NCBI GenBank assembly: GCA_937864895.1
Contig: CALMDF010000073.1
Location: forward strand, 1 to 7,378
DNA length: 7,378 nucleotides
Source of the DNA: an uncultured Holophagales bacterium
Lineage (GTDB): Bacteria > Acidobacteriota > Thermoanaerobaculia > UBA5066
Reading direction: 5' to 3'
Shown here: positions 1 to 6,344 of the stretch, one piece after another
How the letters are laid out: each line of letters starts with the position of its first letter
How positions within the stretch are numbered: the stretch's first letter is position 1
Program-made: the position numbers and the translations under genes
Notes under the pieces: generated by a model
Told to the model about the DNA's origin: nothing
The model's database searches: none
The model's input: only the letters and a program-made list of their open reading frames with translations

Positions 1-19
1 TGAAAGAGAAACGAGAGCG

Positions 20-730
20 ATGAGCGACGACGAGCTGACCCGCCTGATCCCGTCCGCGAGCCCTTCCGGCGCGCGCCGCGGGTGGCGCTGCCCGGAGGAG
101 GGGCGGCTCGTCGCCTGGGTCGAGGGGGGGCTCCCGTCGGCCGAGCGGGAGAAGCTGGCCGCGCACATTTCCGATTGCGACTCCTGCTGCGGCCAGGTGG
201 GGTTCCTCGCCCGCGCCCCGGAGCTGGGCCCGCCGCCGCCCGTCCCCGTCGCCCTCCTCGCCGTTGCACAGGGCGAACGCGCACCTTTCTTCGCCGGTTT
301 CCGTCCTGCGACGCGCGTCGCGGCGGGGGCGGGGCTCGTCCTGGCCGTCCTCGTGGTCTCCCCCCTCAGGCGCCCGGGCCTTGATTCCGGCGGGCCGGGG
401 CCGGACCCGGTCGTCCGGAGCGCGCGAACCGCCCCCGGACCGGCGGACGCTCCGTGGATCGTCTCCCCCGCCGAGGGGGCTGTCGTCTCGCGTGCCGCGC
501 TCGAGCTGAGGTGGGAAGAGGCCCCCGAGGCTCTTTACTACACGGTCCAGGTCGTCGGGCCGACGGGCGACGTCGCCTGGGAGGGCCGTGCCGAAGGCGC
601 ACGCCTCGCGATCCCGGCCAACGCCGCCCTCGTCCCCGGGCAGCCTTACTTCGCCTGGGTCCTCGCCCACCTTCGGACCGGGACGACCGTCAGGTCGCCG
701 GCCGTGGGCTTCCGACTCGCCCCGGGATAG
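20..730 (+). CDS. zf-HC2-type anti-sigma factor-like membrane protein with C-terminal Fn3-like domain
   Basis: Probable transmembrane anti-sigma factor. In this family a cytoplasmic zinc-binding domain holds an ECF sigma factor at the membrane until an envelope signal releases it. What is seen (236 residues): Cys24, then His49-x3-Cys53-x2-Cys56, the spacing of the ZAS/zf-HC2 fold; one hydrophobic segment at about 98-115 (Ala/Gly/Leu/Val-rich) followed by Arg-Arg; a Pro/Gly-rich linker at 116-143; and a C-terminal beta-rich domain at about 144-234. That domain begins WIVSPAEGAVV, has an LRW core strand and a PGQPYFAWVLA strand, and resembles an Fn3 domain that would lie outside the cytoplasm. 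The start is the first ATG; upstream there is only a weak purine-rich GAGAG, so the start is less certain than the frame. A TGA at 1-3 may be the stop of an upstream gene, where a sigma factor would be expected, but it is not visible. The TPR-CHAT gene follows after 25 bases. The sigma partner is inferred. Confidence 0.8.
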   Translation: MSDDELTRLIPSASPSGARRGWRCPEEGRLVAWVEGGLPSAEREKLAAHISDCDSCCGQVGFLARAPELGPPPPVPVALLAVAQGERAPFFAGFRPATRVAAGAGLVLAVLVVSPLRRPGLDSGGPGPDPVVRSARTAPGPADAPWIVSPAEGAVVSRAALELRWEEAPEALYYTVQVVGPTGDVAWEGRAEGARLAIPANAALVPGQPYFAWVLAHLRTGTTVRSPAVGFRLAPG

Positions 731-738
731 ACCCTCTC

Positions 739-748
739 AGGAGGGAGG
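739..748 (+). promoter_or_regulatory. Strong Shine-Dalgarno of the TPR-CHAT gene
   Basis: AGGAGGGAGG lies 7 bases before the ATG at 756. It decides the start. The same frame is open back to an ATG at 588, but that start would overlap the anti-sigma gene by 143 bases, has no comparable ribosome binding site, and would put a 56-residue Pro/Ser/Arg-rich stretch before an obvious signal peptide. Confidence 0.85.
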
Positions 749-755
749 GTGGCCG

Positions 756-3755
756 ATGAACGTGCCGTCCCGCCTTCTCGTCCGAGTGTCCCTCGCGGCG
801 CTGGCGAGCTTCCTCGCCTGTGGAAGCGCCGTCGCCAGCCCGCCGCCCGCTCCCGAGGACCTCCTCGTGAAGGCCCGCGAGGTCTACGAGGAGAAGGGGC
901 CCTCGGAGGCCCTTCCGCTCTTCGAGAAGGCGCTCGCGGGGTATCGCGCGGCCGGGGACAGGAAGGGCGAGGCGATCACCCTCGGCCTCGTCGGCAACTG
1001 CCACAAGCGCCTCGGCGACCTCGACGAGGCGCTCGCCCTCCTGCGGCAGGCGCTGGCGATGAAGCGAGAGCTGGGCGACCGGCTGGAGGAAGGGAAAACC
1101 CTGAGCCACCTCGGACTCGTTTACTGGGAACGGGCCGAATACCCGGAGGCGATCCGGAATCTCGAGGAGGCGGCGGCGATCGGCCGCGACCTCGGCGAAC
1201 CGAAGCTCGAGGGCTCGGCGCTCAACAACCTCGCGCTCGTGTACGACGAGCTTGGCGACTACGGGAAGAGCGTCGCGCAGTACCGCCGCGCCCTCGACCT
1301 GTACCGCCGGACGGACTTCCCGCGGGGCGAAGGAGACACCCTCGGGAACCTCGGAGGCGTCGCCCTCCTCCTCGGACGCTTCCGCGAGGCGCTCGGCTTC
1401 TACCGGCAGGCGCTCGCGATCAGCCAGCGCCTCGGCAACAAGCCGGCGATGAGCCAGGACCTCGGCAACCTCGCCCTCTGCCACGCCGGGCTGGGAGAGG
1501 TGTCCGAGGCCGTCTCGGACTTCGACCGCGCCCTCGCGCTCGCCCGCGAGACCGGCCTCGCGAAGGAAGAGGCCGACTGGCTGAAGGGGAAGGGGACGCT
1601 CCTCGTCGAGACGGGGCGACACAGCGAGGGGCTCGAGCTCGTCCGCTCCGCGCTCGCGCGCTACGAGGCCTCGGGCCTGCGTCGCGAGAGGGTCGAGGGG
1701 CTCCAGCAGCTCGCCCTCCTCCACCTCGAGCTCGGCGACGTCGCCGCCGCCGAGGAGAACCTGAATCGATCCCTCGAGACCGCCCGAGCCATCGGACACG
1801 CCCGCGGGATTCACTCCGGCCTCGCCGCCCTCGGCGAGCTCGAGCGCCGGCGCGGCCGCACCGAGCAGGCGAAGGCGCTCTTCCGCGAAGCTCTCGCCGC
1901 CGCCACGTCCGCCGGCGACCGGGGCCTCGAGGCGGCCTGCCGCCTCCGGCTCTCCGCCGTCCTCCGCGACCTCGGGGAGCACGCACCGGCGCTCGAGGAG
2001 GCGCGGAAGGGTCTCGAGCTCGCCCGGGCCGAGGGGGCGAAGCTCGTCGAGGCCGAAGCCCGGTTCGGGGCGGGCGACGCCGAGCTGCGGCTCGGAAAAG
2101 CCGAGCCGGCCCTCGCCGAGTTCGCGGCGGGCGAGCGCCTCGTCGAAGGGCTCGGCGAGCCCGACATCGGCTGGAGGCTCGCCCACGGGCAGGGCCGGGC
2201 GCTCGAAGCCCTCGGCCGCGACCTGGAGGCCGTCGAGGCTTGCCGCCGCGCGGTGAGCCGCATCGAGACCGTGCGCGGCCGCCTCCGCGAGGAACGGTTC
2301 CGGGCCGGCTACATCGAGGATCGCTACGAGGCCTACGTGGACCTCGTTCGCCTTCTCCTCCGCGTGGGCCTGGACGACGAGGCGTTCTCGGCTTCGGAGC
2401 GCCTGCGCGCCCGCACCTACCTCGACCTCCTCTCCGGGGAGAGCCTCGATCCCGGCCTCGAGCCGGCCCAGCAGCGAAAGGCGACCGAGCTGAAGCAGCG
2501 CATCCGGGCGCTGGAGAGGGCCCTCGACGCCGAGGCCCGGTCCCCGGGAAACGTCCGGCGCGGGGCCGCCGGCTTCTTCTCCAGGGAGCTCGCCGCCGCC
2601 GAGGAGGAGTACGACGCCTTCCTCGCGGGCCTTCGCAGGACGGACCCCGCCGTGGCCGCGGCCTGGTCGCTCGCCATTCCCGAGGCGGGGGCGATCCGCG
2701 GGGCGCTCGCGCCCGACGCCGCGCTCCTGGAGTTCGTCGTCGGTAGCGACGAGATCATGGTCTTCGTCCTCACCCGAGAGCGCCTACGCACGCACGTCGC
2801 CCGTCTCTCCCGGCGCGACCTCGCCGCCAAGGTCGCCCTCGTGCGCGAGCTCGTCCTCCGGCGTGGCGACGACTGGCGCGCCCCTGCCGCGAGCCTCTCC
2901 GAACACCTCGTCGAGCCGCTCGAGAAGGCCGGCTGGCTGGCGGGCCGGCGGCGCCTCTACCTCGTCCCGCACGGAGTCCTCCACCATCTCCCCTTCGCGC
3001 TCCTGCCACACGGGCCGAAGGGACGCCTCCTCGTCGAGGAGCACAACCTCGTCGTCCTCCCCGCGGCCGGGAGCCTCGTCCTCAAGGGTGACCCTCGCCA
3101 GACCCGGGGCACGGTCCTCGCCGTGGCGCCCCGATCTTCGCGGCTGCGCTTCACCCACACCGAGGCGACGGCCGTGGCCGAGTCGCACGCGGAGCCTCGG
3201 AGCCTCCTCCTCGGCGAAGCGGCGACCGAGAACGCATTCAAGAGCGCCGCGCCCGGCTTCCGCGTTCTTCATCTCGCGACGCACAGCCGCTGGAACCGCC
3301 TCAACCCGCTCCTGTCGGGCCTCGATCTCGAGCCCGGCAGCGGCGACGACGGGCGCCTCGAGGTCCACGAGATCCTCGGCCTCCGCCTCGACGCCTCGCT
3401 CGTCACCCTGAGCGCCTGCGAGACGGCCCTCGGCACCGACCTCCTCGGCGCCGTCCCCGCGGGCGACGACTTCGTCGGCCTCACCCGCGCCTTTCTCCAC
3501 GCCGGGAGCGGCGCCGTCCTCGCGAGCCTCTGGGAGGTGGACGACCGCTCGACGCCCGAGCTCATGAAGGCTTTCTACGGTCGACTCGCCGGGGTCGGCC
3601 CCGCCACCGCCCTCGCCGCCGCCCAGCGCTCGATGCTCGCGAGCGGCACCGCCCTCGCTCACCCGTACCACTGGGCGCCCTTCGTCCTCGTCGGAGAGGC
3701 CCCCGTGCAGAGACCCGCGACAACCGGCCCGGCCGTGTCCGTGAAAGCCCGTTAG
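756..3755 (+). CDS. Exported TPR-CHAT protein (caspase/separase-like peptidase)
   Basis: A 999-residue protein. Residues 1-27 form a signal peptide: Arg6 and Arg10, a hydrophobic core at 11-21, and an AVA|S cleavage site after Ala27. Cys22 lies in FLAC, a poor lipobox, so lipoprotein processing is possible but less likely. After a partial repeat at about 33-70 come roughly eleven TPR units with a 40-residue period, at about 72, 111, 152, 192, 232, 272, 312, 352, 392, 432 and 472, recognisable by the recurring LG-x(3-5)-EA pattern. A charged helical linker fills about 505-630. The CHAT domain (about 650-980) contains YLVPHGVLHHLPF at 735-747, His843 in HLATHS, Cys888 in LSACETALG, and a terminal HPYHWAPFVLVG block. 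His843 and Cys888 are the expected catalytic dyad of clan CD peptidases, so the enzyme looks active. Ser844 stands where Gly is common. TPRs normally bind peptides or partners and could select the substrate or gate the peptidase. The gene lies between an anti-sigma gene and a secreted multidomain gene, with 25- and 11-base gaps. Substrate and role are unknown; envelope location is inferred from the signal peptide. Confidence 0.93.
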   Translation: MNVPSRLLVRVSLAALASFLACGSAVASPPPAPEDLLVKAREVYEEKGPSEALPLFEKALAGYRAAGDRKGEAITLGLVGNCHKRLGDLDEALALLRQALAMKRELGDRLEEGKTLSHLGLVYWERAEYPEAIRNLEEAAAIGRDLGEPKLEGSALNNLALVYDELGDYGKSVAQYRRALDLYRRTDFPRGEGDTLGNLGGVALLLGRFREALGFYRQALAISQRLGNKPAMSQDLGNLALCHAGLGEVSEAVSDFDRALALARETGLAKEEADWLKGKGTLLVETGRHSEGLELVRSALARYEASGLRRERVEGLQQLALLHLELGDVAAAEENLNRSLETARAIGHARGIHSGLAALGELERRRGRTEQAKALFREALAAATSAGDRGLEAACRLRLSAVLRDLGEHAPALEEARKGLELARAEGAKLVEAEARFGAGDAELRLGKAEPALAEFAAGERLVEGLGEPDIGWRLAHGQGRALEALGRDLEAVEACRRAVSRIETVRGRLREERFRAGYIEDRYEAYVDLVRLLLRVGLDDEAFSASERLRARTYLDLLSGESLDPGLEPAQQRKATELKQRIRALERALDAEARSPGNVRRGAAGFFSRELAAAEEEYDAFLAGLRRTDPAVAAAWSLAIPEAGAIRGALAPDAALLEFVVGSDEIMVFVLTRERLRTHVARLSRRDLAAKVALVRELVLRRGDDWRAPAASLSEHLVEPLEKAGWLAGRRRLYLVPHGVLHHLPFALLPHGPKGRLLVEEHNLVVLPAAGSLVLKGDPRQTRGTVLAVAPRSSRLRFTHTEATAVAESHAEPRSLLLGEAATENAFKSAAPGFRVLHLATHSRWNRLNPLLSGLDLEPGSGDDGRLEVHEILGLRLDASLVTLSACETALGTDLLGAVPAGDDFVGLTRAFLHAGSGAVLASLWEVDDRSTPELMKAFYGRLAGVGPATALAAAQRSMLASGTALAHPYHWAPFVLVGEAPVQRPATTGPAVSVKAR

Positions 3756-3760
3756 GAGGA
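3754..3760 (+). promoter_or_regulatory. Shine-Dalgarno of the secreted IPT-Fn3 gene, overlapping the preceding stop codon
   Basis: AGGAGGA begins inside the TAG stop codon (3753-3755) of the TPR-CHAT gene and sits 6 bases before the ATG at 3767. The overlap means ribosomes ending on the first gene pass over this site, which fits translational coupling within one messenger. Confidence 0.85.
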
Positions 3761-3766
3761 AACGCC

Positions 3767-5701
3767 ATGAATCGCCCCACGTCGACCCCCGGCTCTCCCC
3801 TCCGGACAGTCGGCCTCCTCTTTCTCGCCGGTCTTCTCGTGGTGGCGCTGCCGGCCTTCGCCCAGGTCATCGAGGTTACCTCGGTCGTACCCAGCCAGAC
3901 GGAGCAGGGCACCATCGGCGTCGTCGTCACGATCGGCGGCGCCGGCTTCGACCGCGGTTCGAAAGTCGCGTTCTACGTCACCGGTTCGACGAATCCAGGC
4001 GGCATCGTCGTCAAGAGCGTCAAGTACAAGAACACCAAGACTCTCGAGGCCACGATCGACGTGGCCTCAGACGCGCAGACCCAGTTCAAGTTCGACGTCC
4101 AGGTCATGAGCAACGGCCGAACCGGCAAGGGGACCGAACTCTTCAAGGTCATCGAGAAGGTGACGGGGGGCGACATCACCCCGCCAGGGACGATCACGGA
4201 CCTTCGCGTCGTCGCGGGAGCCGTCGGTTACAACACAGCAATGATCGAGTGGACAGCGCCCGCAAACGACGGCTTCCTCGCGGGCAGCGGTTCGGCAACG
4301 CAGTACGACATCCGGGTGCGAAAAGACGCGCCCGAGTGCGGCGGTCCGTTCACGATGGCCGTCTGGGTCGATTCGTCCTGGACCGGGCCGCACGCCGACC
4401 CCTGCCACGCGTTCGTGAGCTGGCCCGCCGCCGGCGCTCCCGGAACGACGGAATCGCGCCTGGTGGACAGCCTCGCCCCGGACACGTGGTACTGGGCTGC
4501 GGTCCGAGCCAGGGACGACTCCCCCCAGGGAGCCAACTGGTCCCTCCTGCCCGACCCATCGCAGCAGCTCCACTTCATGACGGGTCCTGCCCCTTCCACG
4601 TACTGGACGACCTCCATCGTGGATGCCTGCCCCGTCACGGTTACCAACTGTTCCATGTGGTGGCCCCGCCTCGCGTTCGACGGCAACGGGAATCCCGCGC
4701 TGCTCTACAACAAGACGCTCGCCACCTGGACCGGTGGCACCTGGCCGACGGAGGGCAGCTGGCAATTCGAGATCGCTCCCGCCGGCGAGGGAGGCAACGG
4801 AGCTTTCGACCTCGCATTCGACCCCATCACCGGCGAACCCGCGATTGCGAGCTATGTGCCCGCTCTCTCGGCAACGATGTTCTACAGGCGGACCTCGGGC
4901 GCCTGGCAGAGAGAGACGGTCGCCACGGGCTTCGTGCGATCGCTCGAGTTCGGCTTCGCCCCTCCCACCGTTACCGACGGGGCCGTTCCGACGGTCGCCT
5001 ACACGTACGAGAAGGGGAAGAGCACGTACCTGAAGGTCGCCCAGAAAGTCGGAACCTCCTGGATCACCGACACCGTCGCGTCAGGCGTTACTGGTGGAGC
5101 TCTCGCCCGGGTGCACCTCGCGTTCGACGCTGACTCGGATCCCGCGGTAGCGTTCATTCAGGACTACAGCGGCGGCAGACGGCTCGTCCTCGCTTCCAGA
5201 AAGGGCGCAACGTGGACCGTCGACCCCCTTCCGGACGCGCCAGCCGTATTCCAGCCAAACACCCTCTCGTTCGCCGAGCTCGCTTTCAATCCCGCTCGCG
5301 GCACCTTCTCCGTCGTCGGCCAGCACCTTGGCCCCAACTATTTCGTCAGCCAGCTACGGTATTGCGAAGGGAACGTCGGGAGCTGGAGCTGCCTTCCCGA
5401 ACCGCTGTTCCAGTGGGATGGCCGATGGCAGGCCGGCCTGTCCCTCGCTGCGGGCGACGAAGGCTCGGTCTACGTCGGCACGGCCTACGAGCGCACGCTC
5501 GTCGTCCTCGCGCGTGACCCCGCAACGCTTTCCTGGGTCACGGAGTTCGTCGACTGGAACGCGAACTCGGGTCCGCAGGACCTCCACGTCGGACCAGGCG
5601 GCCGGCCGACGATCGTCTACCGGGGCCTTCACGATTCGACCGGGGCGGGGGGAAGCGACGGGAACGGCTCGGAGGTCATCGCGCAGAGACCACCGCAGTA
5701 G
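3767..5701 (+). CDS. Secreted IPT/TIG-like, Fn3 and putative beta-propeller protein
   Basis: A 644-residue exported protein of unknown function. Residues 1-32 are a signal peptide with a long hydrophobic core (about 15-30) and an AFA|Q cleavage site. Residues about 34-130 (VTSVVPSQTEQGT, VTIGGAGFDRGSKVAFY) look like an IPT/TIG immunoglobulin-like domain. Residues about 141-273 look like Fn3: ITDLRVV, MIEWTAPANDG, YDIRV and LAPDTWYWAAVRARDDSP. From about 279 to 622 a loose repeat recurs, of the type LAFD-x-G-x-PA followed by a strand, then W and V. Instances are RLAFDGNGNPALLY, DLAFDPITGEPAIASY, HLAFDADSDPAVAF, ELAFNPARGTFSVV and LHVGPGGRPTIVY, probably six or seven propeller blades. Six cysteines occur after the signal peptide (191, 213, 288, 295, 533, 542); the close pairs 288/295 and 533/542 suggest disulfides and an oxidising compartment. 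No transmembrane anchor or sorting signal is seen at the C terminus, so it is probably released or surface-bound non-covalently. It is the last gene of the three-gene row and could be a binding partner, substrate or effector of the TPR-CHAT protein; that is inference. Confidence 0.85.
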   Translation: MNRPTSTPGSPLRTVGLLFLAGLLVVALPAFAQVIEVTSVVPSQTEQGTIGVVVTIGGAGFDRGSKVAFYVTGSTNPGGIVVKSVKYKNTKTLEATIDVASDAQTQFKFDVQVMSNGRTGKGTELFKVIEKVTGGDITPPGTITDLRVVAGAVGYNTAMIEWTAPANDGFLAGSGSATQYDIRVRKDAPECGGPFTMAVWVDSSWTGPHADPCHAFVSWPAAGAPGTTESRLVDSLAPDTWYWAAVRARDDSPQGANWSLLPDPSQQLHFMTGPAPSTYWTTSIVDACPVTVTNCSMWWPRLAFDGNGNPALLYNKTLATWTGGTWPTEGSWQFEIAPAGEGGNGAFDLAFDPITGEPAIASYVPALSATMFYRRTSGAWQRETVATGFVRSLEFGFAPPTVTDGAVPTVAYTYEKGKSTYLKVAQKVGTSWITDTVASGVTGGALARVHLAFDADSDPAVAFIQDYSGGRRLVLASRKGATWTVDPLPDAPAVFQPNTLSFAELAFNPARGTFSVVGQHLGPNYFVSQLRYCEGNVGSWSCLPEPLFQWDGRWQAGLSLAAGDEGSVYVGTAYERTLVVLARDPATLSWVTEFVDWNANSGPQDLHVGPGGRPTIVYRGLHDSTGAGGSDGNGSEVIAQRPPQ

Positions 5702-5708
5702 GACAGCG

Positions 5709-5720
5709 GCGAACAGGGTC
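5709..5720 (+). repeat. Isolated head fragment of the hairpin repeat
   Basis: GCGAACAGGGTC is identical to bases 5853-5864 inside the second full repeat and differs from 5734-5745 in the first by two bases. It starts 8 bases after the stop codon of the secreted protein gene. It shows that the repeat family begins with alternating units of the types CGAACAGTG and CGAAYAGGGTC. Confidence 0.6.
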
Positions 5721-5724
5721 ACAG

Positions 5725-5799
5725 CGAACAGTGCCGAATAGGGTCAGGTCTTGACTTTCCACTATAGCTCCGCCGCCCCCCGACCTCGGGGGGCGGCAT
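5725..5799 (+). repeat. Hairpin direct repeat, copy 1 (REP-like)
   Basis: A 75-bp unit made of a head (CGAACAGTGCCGAATAGGGTC), a middle (GGTCTTGACTTTCCACTATAG) and a tail with a perfect 12-bp inverted repeat, GCCGCCCCCCGA at 5772-5783 and TCGGGGGGCGGC at 5786-5797, separated by two bases. Copy 2 lies exactly 119 bases downstream. As the first strong hairpin after the operon it could act as a transcript end or RNA-stability element. No T-run follows on either strand, so it is not a standard intrinsic terminator. The layout resembles REP/BIME palindromes or ends of a non-autonomous mobile element. Confidence 0.75.
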
Positions 5800-5843
5800 T
5801 GCCGTGCCCGGTGCCCGGATTGCATCCTCCCCATGGCCTGCGC

Positions 5844-5919
5844 CGAACAGTGGCGAACAGGGTCCGGTCTTGATTTTCCACTATAGGTCCGCCGCCCCCC
5901 GATCTTCGGGGGGCGGCAT
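5844..5919 (+). repeat. Hairpin direct repeat, copy 2 (REP-like)
   Basis: A 76-bp unit matching copy 1 without a gap up to the hairpin loop, with five substitutions before the loop and one extra base in it. The 12-bp stem (5891-5902 with 5906-5917) is identical in both copies; the loop is TCT instead of CC. Identical stems beside a changed loop and middle suggest that the palindrome is under constraint or that the copies are recent. Confidence 0.75.
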
Positions 5920-5933
5920 AGTCAATAGGGAGT

Positions 5934-5956
5934 CCATAGGGTCAGTTCTGCGTTTT
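5934..5956 (+). repeat. Degenerate third relative of the repeat head
   Basis: CCATAGGGTCAGTTCTGCG followed by TTTT shares TAGGGTCAG and a similar following stretch with copy 1 (TAGGGTCAGGTCTTGACTTT) but lacks the GC hairpin. It may be a diverged copy or the end of a related element. Similarity was judged by eye. Confidence 0.4.
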
Positions 5957-6171
5957 GCGTCCCGAGATCGCAGGTCCCAACTTGAGCCTGACTGCCTGCC
6001 CCTCCAGAGAGCGAGGCGGGTGGTGGCCGCCAAACGAGGCACCAGGGTCGGGAGGCGTGCATGAGCGCTTGCCCTCTCGAATCGCTCCCGCACGCCGCCC
6101 CGGCCGGTCCGCGACTCGCGGTGCTACGCTTTTTCCAGGTAGCTTCCCGCTCCGCCAGACGGGGTCATGTC

Positions 6172-6262
6172 GGTTTTCTCGACCTATGGACCCCCTGACG
6201 CCGGGTTTTTCACGACCTATCCCCCCCTGAGGGGGTAGGTTTTTCACGACCTTTCCCCCCTC
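6172..6262 (+). repeat. Three terminal direct repeats at the IS21 left end
   Basis: Copies at about 6172-6197, 6204-6230 and 6238-6262 share the form GGTTTTTCACGACCTAT followed by a C-run (the first has GGTTTTCTCGACCTATGGACCCCC). The shared GACC starts at 6181, 6214 and 6248, a spacing of 33 and 34 bp, near three helical turns. Multiple internal repeats at the ends are a known feature of IS21-family elements and serve as transposase binding sites; that role here is inferred from the family. Confidence 0.7.
6215..6244 (+). terminator. Terminator-like stem-loop in the IS21 left end
   Basis: ACCTA-T-CCCCC pairs with GGGGG-TAGGT (6215-6225 with 6231-6240), a 10-bp stem with one bulged T and loop CCTGA, followed at once by five Ts (6240-6244). 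It points towards istA, so it would stop transcripts entering from the host side. It overlaps repeats 2 and 3, so the pairing may be partly a by-product of their sequence. Confidence 0.45.
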
Positions 6263-6282
6263 GCGGCGACCGGGGTCGCCGC
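6263..6282. repeat. Perfect 9-bp palindrome before istA
   Basis: GCGGCGACC and GGTCGCCGC are separated by two Gs. It lies between the last terminal repeat and the istA leader. It could be a protein-binding site or a leader hairpin; no function can be assigned. Confidence 0.5.
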
Positions 6283-6309
6283 CTCGCGTGACGGGACAGA
6301 ACGGGAGAC

Positions 6310-6340
6310 CCTCCGGACCCCGAGGCGTCGGGTACGGAGG
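6310..6340 (+). promoter_or_regulatory. Hairpin covering the istA Shine-Dalgarno
   Basis: CCTCCG (6310-6315) pairs with CGGAGG (6335-6340), and inside it CCCGA (6319-6323) pairs with TCGGG (6328-6332) around the loop GGCG. The outer 3' arm contains the GGAGG expected to place ribosomes at the GTG start at 6345. Hairpins over transposase ribosome binding sites limit expression from read-through transcripts in several IS families; that role here is inferred from the pairing. Confidence 0.5.
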
Positions 6341-6344
6341 TGCG

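Larger units (their letters stand above)
5702..6167. other. Gene-free repeat-rich spacer between the operon and the IS21 element
   Basis: No open frame here has a ribosome binding site, family resemblance or host-like codon use. The first half holds two hairpin-bearing direct repeats and related short fragments, listed separately. From about 5960 to 6167 there is no repeat or gene I can recognise, apart from a small 5-bp hairpin at 6109-6121 (CCGCG-ACT-CGCGG). The stretch may be the remnant of an older mobile element. Confidence 0.6.

Noticed and set aside
588..755. In-frame extension of the TPR-CHAT gene back to an ATG at 588
   Set aside because: It overlaps the anti-sigma gene by 143 bases, adds a Pro/Ser/Arg-rich stretch before a clear signal peptide, and lacks a ribosome binding site, whereas ATG 756 has AGGAGGGAGG.
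690..2186. Long minus-strand open frame (498 codons) opposite the TPR region
   Set aside because: It mirrors the GC-rich codons of the TPR gene, has a Glu/Arg/Leu-skewed composition and matches no family; a shadow frame. The minus-strand frame at 2784-3671 opposite the CHAT domain is the same.
756..3755. Link of the TPR-CHAT protein to a type III-E CRISPR (Craspase) system
   Set aside because: There is no CRISPR array or cas gene in the window, and this protein has a signal peptide, unlike cytoplasmic Csx29.
5751..5767. TTGACT and TATAGC in the hairpin repeat as a promoter
   Set aside because: Only 6 bases separate the two, far short of the usual 16-18.
5772..5917. The two GC hairpins as ordinary intrinsic terminators
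   Set aside because: Neither is followed by a T-run on either strand; they are kept as repeats with a possible RNA role.
5942..6247. Small minus-strand frame of 101 codons in the spacer
   Set aside because: It has no ribosome binding site, no family resemblance and a low-complexity Arg/Gly/Pro composition; it also crosses the IS boundary.
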